Assembly (NCBI GenBank): GCA_025667525.1
Contig: CM046876.1
Span: forward strand, 481,326,557 to 481,390,556
Reading direction: 5' to 3'
DNA from: Glebionis coronaria
Taxonomy: Eukaryota; Streptophyta; Magnoliopsida; Asterales; Asteraceae
DNA length: 64,000 nucleotides
Part shown: piece after piece, positions 34,748-46,730 of the stretch
How the letters are laid out: every line of letters begins with the position of its first letter
Position numbering within the stretch: position 1 is the stretch's first letter
Made by a program: the position numbers and the translations under genes
The notes under the pieces: generated by a model
Database searches by the model: none
Seen by the model: only the letters and a program-made list of their open reading frames with translations
What the model was told of the DNA's origin: nothing

Positions 34748-35634
34748 TCTTTGAACTTACGAGAGACTATTGATTGACGGTTTTCATTGGCTTTTGGGAT
34801 CCGTTCACCCCGTGAACGTTATTTTTACGTATCATAAATCAAAAACATAAAAAAATCAAAAATATAAAAATATAAAAACTAAAAAATAACAAAAACAATT
34901 CTTTTCCTAAAGAATTGACAAAAAAAAATTCAAAAAGCAATCTTTTTCCTAAGAGATTGCACCCAAAAATATATATTATTGGATTTCCTTGGTTTTTACG
35001 TACATATAGTATTTTCATTAAAAACCCAATAAATACAAAATTTTCTCTATATTATTATATGTAGATACGTATGCGTATAAGAACAACCAATACATATATC
35101 TCCATAAGTATTGCTTTTGCAATACACCGTGTAAGGGAGCGTTCCGGTCCTTGACACGTGTATCGATCAAATTTAATTAAGCAAGAATAGATAAATACTT
35201 CCAATAGGCAATAATTCGAAGAATACAAACTACAAAGTGAATAGAAAGGCGATGTGCTATAAAATGCCATCTAAGGGTTAACAGGTACTTAAGTGCTTCG
35301 CGCCACCTAACCCCCCGTTCACTAGTGCGTATTCTAAGAAGGAAGGCTTGATTGGGGGTCTTGCACCCAAGTAGTAATTAAATATATTATACTTTCTTGT
35401 GGATATTTCATATTGAATCTCGAAGAGGATAATCCCTTCTTCTTCAAAGTCGAACGAGAGCTTCTCTCTCACTCCTTGTATTGAGTTGCATGCTCACTCA
35501 CGGGCGTGCACAGATACCATTTGGTGTATAACCCCTTCCTCCCAAAAGGAAGAAAAAAGAGAAAGAGTAAAAACACCAGCGTCCATCAAGCCGATCCCAA
35601 GAATCGTGCTTTGATCCACACACAACAAGAAGCC
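34748..35634 (+). other. E2 leader
   Basis: About 0.9 kb of non-coding leader. Its first part has paired short blocks (TTCCTAAAGAATTG and TTCCTAAGAGATTG). A T/G-containing frame upstream of gag is open from 35506, but the natural start is the ATG at 35635 in CCATGGCC. Confidence 0.6.
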
Positions 35635-35968
35635 ATGGCCGGCGTTGACACTCGACCTTTGATGGAGCACTTGCAATCCAATGTGCAAGGATATGTCGAT
35701 GCTATCAAGATACCCGATATTCCCGCAAACACCTTTGAGCTAAAGACATATATGATTAACTTGGTTTCAAACACACCATTTTTTGGGAATAAGAATGATA
35801 ATCTACATGATCACCTTAAGAAGTTTCTTGCTCTTTGCAACACCATTAAGTACAATGGAGTTCCCCATGATGCCATTAAGTTGATATTGGTACAATTTTA
35901 ACTAGAGGGAAATGCTAAGCATTGGTTAGATACACAACCACCCGAGAGCATTACTACATGGTACAATT
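35635..35968 (+). pseudogene. E2 gag N-terminal part, truncated by E3
   Basis: ATG at 35635 gives MAGVDTRPLMEHLQSNV, then ANTFELKTYMINLVSNTPFF and LKKFLALCNTIKYNGVPHDA, the conserved Athila gag block (from memory: FEIKPALINMVQ..., FLELCDTFRFNGV). TAA at 35899-35901 sits where serine is usual; the frame continues as LEGNAKHWL and ESITTW, also Athila-typical. After 35959 the sequence runs into E3 LTR DNA. The middle of gag, including any zinc knuckle, is missing, probably by a deletion that also removed the start of E3. Confidence 0.85.
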
Positions 35969-37126
35969 TTAATCTCCTATCTACCTTTCTTGTTTGTGTT
36001 TAATCTTTGTGTTCATGTTCTTGATGTTTTATGGTTTTCAATCAAGTGGGTTTTGATTGATTTGGCTTTATTTGTTAGTTTTGTTGATTTGTTTTGATTG
36101 ATTATTGTTAGTTGATGTTTAGTGGTTATTTTGGTTTAATCTTTTGGTTGATTTGGTTAGTTTTGATCTAGATTCGTGTTGCTTTTGCATTCCCCTGTTT
36201 TTCGTCTTCATACTTGCCCAGATTCCGGATCAGTCGTTCATTCCGAATCAACGAATCATTTCATTTATTCCGAATCAATGTTGTTCATCCGGAATATCCT
36301 TTATTCTGGATCAAGCTAATCATTCCGGATCAATTGAGTTCATTCGGAATAGTTATTATTCCGAATCAAGGTTCTTCATCCGAAATAATCAATTATTCCA
36401 GATCACCCAAATATTCCGGATCACTCGTTTATTCCGAATCAAACTTTCCTTATTTTTTATTCCGGATCAAGTCTTCCATTCGGAATACTTCTATATTCCG
36501 GATCAGTCTCTTCATGCGGAATATTTGGTTATTCCGGATCAAGTCTTTTCATGCGGAATATTTGGTTATTCCGGATCAAGTCTTTCATCCGGAATAATAT
36601 TCCGGATCAAGGTCCATATTCCGAATCAAAAATATTTTATTTTCATTCTGGATCAAGCTCCTTTTTTCATTCCGAATCACTCTTTTCCTTTTTTTATTCC
36701 GGATCAAAGCCTTATTCCGAATCAACTAGTTTATTCCGGAAAGTGACATATTCCGGATGAACTGTTTTATTCCGAATGAGTGTTTTCCAGTTTTTAGTTT
36801 TAAGCTTAACTTTTCCCGCCTTTTTCTTTATTTGCACTTTTACTTGTCTTGCCTTTTAGTTTAAGTTTTAGTTTGCGTCATTTAGTTTATTTCCCTTTTA
36901 ATTTCCCGTCATTTACTTTTCGCCAAGTTTTTATCTTTCAGTATTTCTTTTTACCGTCTTTATTTTATTCTATTTTGTTTCAAGTCTTTATTTTTCAATA
37001 GTTTTAGACAACGACCATTCCCTTTTTATTCCACCAAGAACAACTGAGTCGCACAATGAACCGGAAATCAATTCGAGAAGATACCGAGAAAACGAACTTT
37101 TTCAACATAGTAAAATCCAGTTATTA
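35969..37126 (+). repeat. E3 left LTR, 5'-truncated
   Basis: Matches 41633-42764. The missing part includes the TATA box, so this copy cannot drive transcription. Contains the ATTCCGGATCAA motif array (36225-36780). Confidence 0.88.
36225..36780 (+). repeat. array of about 29 TTCCGGAT-type motifs in E3 left LTR
   Basis: ATTCCGGATCAA, ATTCCGAATCAA and the inverted form CATCCGGAATA recur about every 15-35 bp. The core TTCCGGAA/TTCCGGAT is near-palindromic. The long open frames that cross the array (36144-36746 and others) occur in more than one frame and reflect the repeats, so I do not call them genes. Confidence 0.9.
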
Positions 37127-37129
37127 AAA

Positions 37130-37147
37130 TGACGCCGCTGCCGGCTC
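37130..37147 (+). promoter_or_regulatory. E3 primer-binding-site-like sequence
   Basis: TGACGCCGCTGCCGGCTC, one base from the E2 site in its first 15 bases, a few bases after the LTR end. Confidence 0.8.
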
Positions 37148-37332
37148 TTTTCGTGAAGATTAACGGTTTTTTGTGAGAGACGCGTTGGCTTTTGGGATCC
37201 GTTCACTCGTGAACGTTATTTTTCGTGTCAAAAAGTTTCAAAAATCCCAAAAACATTTGAAAAATCATAAAAAGCATTTCTTTTTCAAAGTTTTGCACCA
37301 AAAATATTCTTCTTGCTTATCTATTTTTCTTT

Positions 37333-38990
37333 ATGGATTCTTACGTCCATTGCGTCGGGTGTGGGAGAAGATTATACGGGAACGAATCATGTCAATGGTG
37401 TACATGTGAGCCGATATCGACAATACACAATTCGGATTCTGATTTTGTCCATTATGCAACTCGACTAATTCGTCCTTTTTGAATCCACCTCCTGTTCCCC
37501 CGTGCATCTATTGTGGAAGCGATTCTCATTGGCATGTTTCGTGCCCGGTTCGATACCTGTATGATCACGAGCAAGAACTGGGTTACAATTATGATAATGA
37601 TAATAGCTATCTACAAGAAGCACCTGATTTTTTTCCATACCCTTGTTGCCAAAATTGTGGGGGGCCTCACGATACTTCTTATTGTCAGCCAATGAATTAT
37701 TATGAGCCAAATCCGTGTCCTCATTTTTCTTCACTGATGGATTATTATGAACCAAATCCGTGTTATAATTCTTCTCAACCGATGACTGACTATGAGCCAC
37801 ATCCGTGCTATAATTCTGGTTTTCATAACTATGAGCCCCCACACCCCAACCTCAATCATCAATCTTCTCAGAGAATTCGTATTGCCCAACAACTCACTAC
37901 TTTGAATGACGAAACACACTCCATTGTTTTGCAACTTCAAGAAGCCGTTGTTCTGCTTAAAGAAATTAGGGAGGAGGAAAAGCGATAGCAACAAGAGCAA
38001 ATATCGAATATCGAGACTTATACTCCTCCTCCGGTGTATCCATGCTATTATGATGATGATGACGATGATCCTACTATTTCTTGGAATGATCTTGTTGCTC
38101 AATGTCCTAGTGCAATTGTCATCCCTTCTCTCACTATCCCAAACGAGTCTAAGGATTGTGATACATTGAGTCAGATTAGTGATTTTGGCCTCGATAAATT
38201 CTTTGATGATGAGGTTTATGACATGCCGACTGCTATGGAGTCTGAGGACGACGTTGCTCTTACAGAAGAGGTCGATCCTAGTGATGACGCTTTTTCTCCT
38301 CGCTATGAGAATTTCACTTTTGAAATTTCTCAATCTCCACCGGGAGATGAGGGCGATGACGATTTATTCTCTCCGGCTTACGAGAAGTTCACCGATGAAC
38401 TTGATCTTGTGGATGAGGTGGAAGACGTGCTTCTTCGTGATAGATTACGGAAAGTGCATCTTCTTATTGCTCAAATCGAAGAGTTGACTTCTCATCCTCT
38501 CTCCGAGTCTTTGCCTCCATCTATTCCTCCCGTTGAAGATAATGACCCATTGCTGGAAGAAATCGACATTCACTCCATACCTCCAGGTATTGATGACGAT
38601 GACATGGAGGGGGATATTATTTTTGATAATTTGCTACAGGAAGGTATTGTCCCAAGTCCCCCTCCCGAGCACCTTTCATCCTCCCCTTTAGCCACTATTA
38701 CGGAGGATGAGTGCTTTGACCCGGGAGGTGACATTGATTATGTTATGATTGATACCATTACGGCTTTGCCGCTTTCTCAGCATCCATTGTCTTTGGGGGA
38801 TGACAATGTGCTTACTTTACCCACCCCACCTCCCGTGGATCTTGATTTCACATACTTTTCGTATGTTGAAAGGACCTTTCTACCATTTAAGACTTATCCC
38901 CCCGCCTCTCCTTTATTGATGTCCACCGGGAACGAGGACAAGGTCTTTGATCCCGGTATTACATTCGAGGCTTCCCCATGGACCATTTAA
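37333..38990 (+). pseudogene. E3 cysteine-rich and acidic protein, unknown function
   Basis: ATG 37333 opens MDSYVHCVGCGRRLYGNESC with CX2C-X9-CX2C, like a zinc ribbon, and stops at TGA 37477-37479 just after a T5 run. One base back, the frame goes on from there: a CCHC knuckle CIYCGSDSHWHVSC, a second cluster CQNCGGPHDTSYC, then three or four YEPNPC repeats. A TAG at 37986-37988 interrupts it. The frame then stays open to TAA 38990 as a strongly acidic part (CYYDDDDDDPTISW) ending in FDPGITFEASPW. No matrix, capsid or enzyme domain is recognised. The last part resembles the acidic ORF of E2 in composition and in the FDPGI end. Likely an RNA-binding accessory or gag substitute; unproven. Confidence 0.6.
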
Positions 38991-41011
38991 TTCGGGGACG
39001 AGTCAGGCTCGTGACTCGGTTAATATAAACAAGCGCTATTCGGGAGGCAACCCGATTATCTATCTTTACTTGTTTTCACCATAAGTGTAGGGGAGCCCCG
39101 TTGGTGTTTCTTGATTTCTTATCATGTGCAGGGATTAGAGCTTCAAAGACACACTCTTGATGACTTTTGACGACCCGTGATTCCGAGTTCCCGTCTTCTC
39201 GGTTCTATCCTAAACTCTTTTCGATTCACTATTTTATATTTTTCAATATTAAAATTGGAATCTCTTTAGTTGTCTCTTTCTTAACGAGATTTGAACAAAG
39301 TGCACAATGTCCTAAGTGTAGGGGAGTTTACTCCCACATGCTTAAACATTGAGGACAATGTTTATATTAAGTGTAGGGGGACTTCTATCGAAGTTAAGTG
39401 GTCTTTTCCTTGTATTTGTCCTCATTTTAACCGGAAAATCAATTTTTCGACATTTTTCAAATTTTTGATCTATTTTGGCCTATTAGTTTTTTCCTTTGTA
39501 TAGTTATTTTTCTTTCCTTGCTAGAATAAATTTTAATAAAGTGGTTTTAATTTTTAAACGTTGTGAATCTTTTGACTCAACCCGAGTTTACTTATCTAAG
39601 TTTACGCTAGCTAGTATCCTTAACATGTTTAAGTCAAGTTTTGCTAGGATTTTATATAGGGAGCTATAAAACGCGAAAGTCTTAACTCTCACGGGTTAAG
39701 AACAAGAACTTTTCGCAAGTTCCTATAATTGATCCTAGAGAGTTGTTTATCAAGGGAACTATAAAATGCGATTTCTAAACTTGAAAAAGTCTAAGAGTTT
39801 GCAAGATCCTATAGGTGACTCGAAAACCCAAAACTTTGATTTAATAGGCTAAGCATCCACGAGTCTCATTCCTTGAGATTTTAAACTATGGAGAACGAGA
39901 GATTATAGAGTCAATTATAAGTTTGGTATTCTTTCGTGAATTTATGTGAGTTAATTATAAGCCTATTCTCCCATTGCTTGCTAATAAATTTATCTGCAAT
40001 AAATAAGGTTGTACGATTTGAAAAGTTACTTAGCTTCTAGCCCAAGATCGTTTAAAAGTTGCTCGGTATGGATTAGAGTTCATAGCCAAGACATAACTTA
40101 TTGAAGCGGGATGCGAAGATTGGCGAGTCCGAAAAGGCCCTAACAAGGCATGAGAGCTACATTTTGTTGCTAAAGATCCAAAAGTGATGTGAAGAATCAT
40201 TTATCAAAGAATAATATGAAGGATCGAGACACACGACGAAAAGCAAAGTACTCCCCAAAAGATCATGGAGAAGTCTATCCAAAAAGGCCCTAACAAGGTA
40301 TGAGGATAAATAAATCCAAGTCCAAAAAGGAGGCGGATCGTTGTATATCAAAGTCCAAAATAAAGATTAGAGAAAAATGAAGAAGTCGTGGTCCATTTAT
40401 GAAGAATCTCTCAAAACTTCAAGTGAATAAATTCCTATTATGAAGATAAGGCCATTATTTCATGAACGTCTCTTAAGATTTGAAGTATGAAGTCGCTGCC
40501 AAATATCGGTCCGAGAAAGGTCTCAAATCGCGAAGCGAGTTATGCCAAGATATGAACTTTATGAGGTCCCGAGAAGCAGTTTTAAAAGATTTTGTCCTTT
40601 AGCTAACTATTGATTAAATCGTCCCACTTTATTTTCAGCCTAATAAATTATCGAAATAAGTCAACAATGCATCCTCGTGATCATTCAAGACAACAATAAA
40701 ATATAAGAGATACACCTAGGAATAAGGGAGTCTAAGTGAATAATTGGCCCACATTAGTTCGTGTTAGTTTGCTAACTTATAATATTAATGATCTCGTTTT
40801 TAAGCTTGGTTTGGAGAAAGTGAAAACTTGAGGATGATGATCATTCACAACATTTTCAAAACCCTAAGGTATGCTTTTGATTTCTTTACTTGTTTTGTCA
40901 TTTTATATATCTTTAATAAAGGCCAAGGTGGATTGATTGTGATGAAAAATGTAAACATGCTTTGTAACTAATGCATTGCTTGAGGACATTGCAATGGTCA
41001 AGTGTAGGGGA
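38991..41011 (+). other. E3 3' non-coding region and polypurine tract
   Basis: 2 kb with no gene. Contains AAGTGTAGGGG motifs (39089, 39317, 39371), the perfect hairpin ACATTGAGGACAATGT at 39346-39361, a palindrome CATTGCAATG at 40985-40994, and the polypurine tract CAAGTGTAGGGGAT to 41011. The same arrangement is found in E2 (45066-46730). Confidence 0.8.
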
Positions 41012-42764
41012 TTTGATAGGTGTGTAAACACCCATCCTTTTTACCACTTAATTACAATAATAACCGAGCCAAAACGTGTATTTTATGTCATTTATGTCGG
41101 AATTATGCGTGGTTTGTGTTTTTGTTGTGATTTAGGACGAAAAGGTGAAAAGTGGAGAAAACACGGGCATTCACGGGCTTTTATCGAAGAAAAAGACGAA
41201 AGACGAAGTCAATAAGTCAAGAGTGCAAAAAGAACGGAAGTCCAAGACCAATTCTGAAGATTTATCGAAGAAAAAGTCAAAAGACGGAAGTTTACTAAAA
41301 GCCGAAGAACTCAACTCTAATTTATTGAAGAATTACAAGACGAGTTTGAAGAAATCCCGAGACAAAGTCATTAAAGTCAAAAGATTAAGAAGATTAAGGA
41401 CTTAATGATGCAATTAGAGAAAGAAGAAAGAAGGAGGAAGCTTCCACTAAGCACCTCCCTAATCCACTATAAATAGTGTCCTTAGGCTTTCATTATTAGT
41501 TGTTGGGTGGATTGACAACCCACTTCTTCCACCATTTTCATTCTAGCACTTTAATTTCTTGTATTGCACCTTTTAATTCCAAGTAAGTTACTTTTAATTT
41601 TATTGAATCTTTACTTTTCTTGTTAATCTCCTATCTACCTTTCTTGTTTGTGTTTAATCTTTGTGTTCATGTTCTTGATGTTTTTATGGTTTTCAATCAA
41701 GTGGGTTTTGATTGATTTGGCTTTATTTGTTAGTTTTGTTGATTTGTTTTGATTGATTATTGTTAGTTGATGTTTAGTGGTTATTTTGGTTTAATCTTTT
41801 GGTTGATTTGGTTAGTTTTGATCTAGATTCGTGTTGCTTTTGCATTCCCTTGTTTTTCGTCTTCATACTTGCCCAGATTCTGGATCAGTCGTTCATTCCG
41901 AATCAACGAATCATTTCATTTATTCCGAATCAATGTTGTTCATCCGGAATATCCATTATTCCGGATCAAGCTAATCATTCCGGATCAATTGAGTTCATTC
42001 GGAATAGTTATTATTCCGAATCAAGGTTCTTCATCCGGAATAATCAATTATTCCGGATCACCCAAATATTCCGGATCACTCGTTTATTCCGAATGAAACT
42101 TTTCTTATTTTTTATTCCGGATCAAGTCTTCCATTCGGAATACTTCTATATTCCGGATCAGTCTCTTCATGCGGAATATTTGGTTATTCCGGATCAAGTC
42201 TTTTCATGCGGAATATTTGGTTATTCCGGATTAAGTCTTTCATCCGGAATAATATTCCGGATCAAGGTCCATATTCCGAATCAACAATATTTTCTTTTCA
42301 TTCCGGATCAAGCTCCTTCTTTTCATTCTGAATCACTCTTTTCCTTTTTTTATTCCGGATCAAAGCCTTATTCCGAATCAACTAGTTTATTCCGGATAAG
42401 TAACATATTCCGGATGAACTGTTTTATTCAATGTTTTCCAGTTTTTAGTTTTAAGCTTAACTTTTCCCGCCTTTTTCTTTATTTGCACTTTTACTTGCCT
42501 TCCCTTTTAGTTAGCGTCATTTACTTTATTTCCCTTTTAATTTCCCGTCATTTACTTTTCGCCAAGTTTTTATCTTTCAGTATTTCTTTTTACCGCCTTT
42601 ATTTTATTCTATTTTGTTTCAAGTCTTTATTTTTCAATAGTTTTAGACAACGACCATTCCCTTTTTATTCCACCAAGAACAACTGAGTCGCACAATGAAC
42701 CGGAAATCAATTCGAGAAGACACCGAGAAACGAACTTTTTCAACATAGTAAAATCCAGTTATTA
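41012..42764 (+). repeat. E3 right LTR, about 1.75 kb
   Basis: Starts TGATAGGTGTG after the polypurine tract. TATAAATA at 41468-41475, so the motif array at 41870-42420 is in the transcribed R/U5 part. Shared end with the left LTR is CCAGTTATT(A). The large open frame 41799-42686 is array-derived and not a gene. Confidence 0.88.
41468..41475 (+). promoter_or_regulatory. TATA box of E3 right LTR
   Basis: TATAAATA in CCACTATAAATAGTG. Confidence 0.7.
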
Positions 42765-43689
42765 GGGCTTTACCTTCTAACACACAAACAAACCCGAGGG
42801 CTAATGTCAATGCTATCACAACAAGAAGTGGAAAGAAAACTCATGATCCTTCACCTCCTACACCTACCTTGGTAAAGCTTACTATGATTCCTTCTTGTGA
42901 TAAGCCTTCTACATCTAGTTCACCATCCTCAAGTTCTACCACTTCCACACCTACTCATGAAGAAACCAACAAGGAAAATCCTTCAACAACCACTCAACCG
43001 CAATCAAAACCAAGTCTCCCTTACCCATCAAGATTGAGAAAGGAAAAGCTTAAGAACAAGGATGATATACAAGTCTCAAACTTTTTGAGGATGTTCAAGC
43101 AACTTAACATAAACATCTCCTTTGCGGAAGCCTTAGCCAATATGCCTAAGTTTGCTAAGATGATCAAGGACTTACTTTCTAACAAGGAGAAATTGGTGGA
43201 TTTGCCTAATGCTTCCTTAAATGAAAATTTCTCTGCGGTTTTGCTTAAGAAGTTGCCTACTAAGCTGGAGATCCGGGGAGGTTTTTGACTCCTTGCAATT
43301 TCTCGGGGGTGGAAAATTGCATGGCATTAGCGGGTTTAGGAGTAAGCATAAATCTCATGCCATTATCGGTTTGGAAGATACTTTCACTTCCCGAGCTCAC
43401 TCCTACTAAGATGACTCTTGAGTTGGCCAACCGTACTATAGCTTATCCGGTGGGAATTGCGGATGATGTTTTTGTTGGGTTTGATAGATTTACCTTTCTC
43501 GCGGACTTTGTGGTGGTTGATTATAATATGGATCCGAGAGTTCCTTTGATTGTTGGTAGGCTATTTTTGAGAACGGGTCGGACTCTTATAGATGCGGCGG
43601 AGGGTGAACTTATAATGAGGGTAGGAGATGAAAGAGTTGTGTTTAATATGGGTAAGTTGTCAAGAAGTCTAATGAGACCAAAGCGGTGA
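42765..43689 (+). pseudogene. E2 gag C-terminus and protease, frameshifted, active site lost
   Basis: Gag resumes in the frame of 42870 as RANVNAITTRSGK, the hallmark of Athila gag C-termini, then a Ser/Thr linker, PYPSRLRKEKLKNKDD and FAEALANMPKFAKMIKDLL. Near 43275 a one-base shift moves to the frame of 43285, which encodes the protease: PCNFSGVENCMALAGLGVSI, then LELANRTIAYPVG and VPLIVGRLFLRTGRTLID. The usual catalytic Asp in 'DLG' is Gly here (AGLGVSINLMP), so the enzyme would be dead. Frame ends TGA 43687-43689. No RT follows. Confidence 0.88.
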
Positions 43690-44502
43690 AGCATATTGAT
43701 GTTGTGAATGAGGAGGAAACTCAAGATGATATCCTTGATGAAGTTTGTGATGAATATTTTTATGAAGCTTGCTCAAGTGTAGATTATGATTTACCTCATG
43801 TTGAGACCATTGCTTCCATTACTTCATCCTTGGATTTTCATGAACCTCTAGAGCTTAACTTTGGTGATTTTGTGATTTATTCCAATCCTCTCTTTGAAAC
43901 CTCATATGATAATCCACTTTTCCACCATGATGTAGACACCAATGAAGATTTTAGTGATGAAGAATCTCTTCTTTGTGATACACCAACATATGATGCTTAT
44001 AGTGATGATGAGAACTCTACTTGTGACTCTCCATTTGTTGATAATCACACTTCCTTGAGTTTTGAGGAATCACCAATCTTTGATAGACTAATCTATGATG
44101 TTTATGGTGATGAGGAGGATTCTATCATGGATGAGAGTGATGAGTTTTTAGAGGTGGATATACCTTTTGAGTACACTCTTGGATATATTGATGAGGAGGA
44201 GGACATACTCTTTCTAGAATCTCTATTGCATGAGGATCCTTTACCTTCTTTCTTGTCCACCTCAACCTTTCAAAGTGATAAAGGAGTACAAGTTATCATG
44301 ATTCCTTCCAAGAGCTTGTTGATACCTATTTCTCCACAACCTTTCTCTCACCATGTGACTTACAAGGGAGAATCTTCTAAGGCAACCAACACTTGTTGTT
44401 TTCCCATCAAGTAACGGACTTTTGATCCTGGCATAGAGCTTGCTAAACCATTTCAATATCGCCTGATGCAACAAAAGGAAAACTTGTGCAAGATTTGAGA
44501 GT
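43690..44502 (+). pseudogene. E2 acidic 3' ORF
   Basis: A further frame shift leads into a strongly acidic open frame (VVNEEETQDDILDEVCDEYF) to TAA at 44412-44414; the same frame then goes on as RTFDPGIELAKPFQYR to TGA at about 44498. Asp/Glu-rich with repeated D-S-P/D-E-E stretches and no recognised fold. In Athila elements an unusual region follows the protease before RT; here RT is absent, as if gag-protease were joined to a late ORF. Matches E3 in acidity and in the FDPGI end. Confidence 0.6.
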
Positions 44503-46730
44503 ATCACCCTATCACCTTTTGAAGAACATATGGGCTACCATTTTGTACAACACCACCTCACTTTTTTCACCATTGCTTGGGAAGTTAGTTGTTGAAATGT
44601 GTAATAAGTGGGATGGTAATTATGTAGTTGATCTGGGGGGATATTTATGGAGTTTTGATAATTGAAAACTTGTTTTACCTCATCATGGAGATTTTTCTTA
44701 AAAGGGGCAAAACTTTTCTTCTCCATGATAGGTTTTAGGCACTTTTAAGTGTGGGAAGAGTCGAGCTATAGACTCCTTAAATCAAGCTTAAATTACTAGG
44801 TTTAGAGGTTTTAGACTTAGAGTGTTGTAGGTTAGAAATAAGGATGGAGAATTGATGAGAAGTGTAGGGGATACCTTCCTTTTGTCTTCATGTTGTTTGT
44901 AGGGTTGCTCACTCATCACGTGCTTTGGAGCTTATGGAGGAGGCCCTTGTATCAGGTTCACTTTGTTACTATTGTGATTTTTCATGGACACATTATGCTT
45001 AAAAAATGAATTCACTATAGTTGATATTTCCTTAGCTTAGGTTAAGCAAAGTCTATTCCTTGTCATAAGTGTAGGGGAAGTTTATACTTCCATGCTCTTA
45101 AACATTGAGGACAATGTTTAGCTTAAGTGTAGGGGGTTTTCTATCAAAGTGACCTTACCTAGACTTTGTCATTGACCTTCATGATAACATGGAAAATTAA
45201 ATTTTCAAACATTTTTCAAATTTTTGATCTACTTTGGCCACCAAAAAGATGCATTCATAATTTTTGCATCAATCATTTTTCATTTGCATAACACATTTGC
45301 ATTGTATAAATTTCTTCTTTTGTTCTTTATGAAAAATTGAAAAATAAAAAAATATAATAAGGATATGGTTTAACAAATTTAGACTTCTTTGACATATTAG
45401 GTCTGCCATGGATATTTTGACTCAACCCGAGTTTGCTTATCCAAGCATTATCTAGCTAGTATTCTTAACCATGTAGTCCTTTATTGGTCTATTAGGCTAA
45501 GCATCCACCAATCTCATTATTTGAGATTTTAAATTTGTGGAGAATGGGAAATGATAGAGTTGAAGCAAGTATAAAAGGGCTAGATAAACTTCATGATAAT
45601 TACGTGTGGCTAAACCTTTCTCTTCTTTACCTCTATTTTGTTCGCATGTATATATGTTAATAAATAATCAAGAACGGTTTTAATTGGTTTGTAATCTCTT
45701 ATGCATTTTTTACTAATCATTCATGGTTGGTATAAGTACGTCTTAAGATTCTAAGTTAGAATGTTTTATGTGTACTAGACTTATGTCATGCTTTTTAGCG
45801 GGTGTTTTTCCTTTTATTCTTTTTAACTTTCTTTGTGAGGAATACAGAAAAATAAGAGCGGCTTATGAAAAAACGAGTGGCTAGAAAAAAAAAAGAGAAA
45901 AAGAAAGAAAACAAGAAAAAAAATTATACAAGACTCCCAAGAGGGGCAGTGAAGTGTTAATTATAGTAACTATTAGATTCCAATATTACCTTGACGGGTT
46001 GCGGGGATTTAATAGTTGCTCCAATCCAGTATTACCTTGACGGGTTACGGGATAGAAGATCCAATGTCTCAAAAAGGTGGAGGATGTAAATTATTGCGTT
46101 AGTTTATTTTTTCTTTCCTTAGCGAGTGTAGCTACTTATTAATGCATGACAAGAGGATTTTACACATAAGACGAATGACTTATTACTCTTGAAACAGACT
46201 TATATTAATTGTGAGCGGTTTTTCAAGTAACGGATGAGAGGATTACTTAGGATTAAAACCGTGCTTCCTTATTTTTGGATTTTACATTTCTTATATTTCA
46301 CACTTCAAATAATGACAAATTTGCCTTCAAGCAATTTGCTCAAATAATAACCGGTTCCACATTTAATTGTCATGAATAAGTTGATGCACTTTTTACTTGT
46401 GAATACAATGATCCTATTTTTAAGCTTGGTATGGGGAAAGTGAAACTTGAGGGTGATAAGTGTCTATGGTACCCAAGCCCTAATTTAAGTCATTGATTTC
46501 TTTATGAGTTTTTCCATCAAAACCATTTCAAGAAAATTAAAAAAAGATATAAATAGAATTGTTTTCTTTGCATTGCATTGTACAAAATAAAAATCATGCA
46601 TCATATAGAGTAGAATAGTGTAATAGCATTCCATATTGGCCAAGGTGGGTTAATTATGAGGAAAATGTAAAATTGTGCTTTAAAATATTGCATTTTATGA
46701 GGTCATTGCAATGTTCAAGTGTAGGGGATT
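44503..46730 (+). other. E2 3' non-coding region and polypurine tract
   Basis: No gene. Holds AAGTGTAGGGG blocks (45068, 45125), the hairpin ACATTGAGGACAATGT at 45105-45120, a GGGATAGAAG/TTGCGGGGATT duplicated stretch near 45975-46050, and the polypurine tract CAAGTGTAGGGGATT at 46717-46730. Confidence 0.8.

Larger units (their letters stand above)
35969..42764 (+). mobile_element. E3: Athila/Tat-related element lacking pol
   Basis: Left LTR 35969-37126 (lacking about 621 bp of its 5' part), PBS-like site at 37130, one ORF, and right LTR 41012-42764. Right LTR start TGATAGGTG and polypurine tract CAAGTGTAGGGGATT are nearly the same as in E2, so the two are related. No polymerase genes. E3 lies within E2 gag, which resumes at 42765. 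Confidence 0.88.

Noticed and set aside
36144..36746. 200-codon open frame (and 127- and 69-codon frames beside it) in E3 LTR
   Set aside because: Open in several frames at once because of the TTCCGGAT motif array; no start context or domain.
36225..36780. CRISPR-like evenly spaced repeats
   Set aside because: Motifs are too short and in both orientations, with variable spacing, in plant LTR DNA.
37986..37988. Tobamovirus-type readthrough stop context
   Set aside because: TAG CAA CAA only partly fits the TAG-CAR-YYA rule (the third codon fails), so I keep it as a possible decay stop.
41799..42686. 295-codon open frame in E3 right LTR
   Set aside because: Same array as above; repeats produce the open frame.
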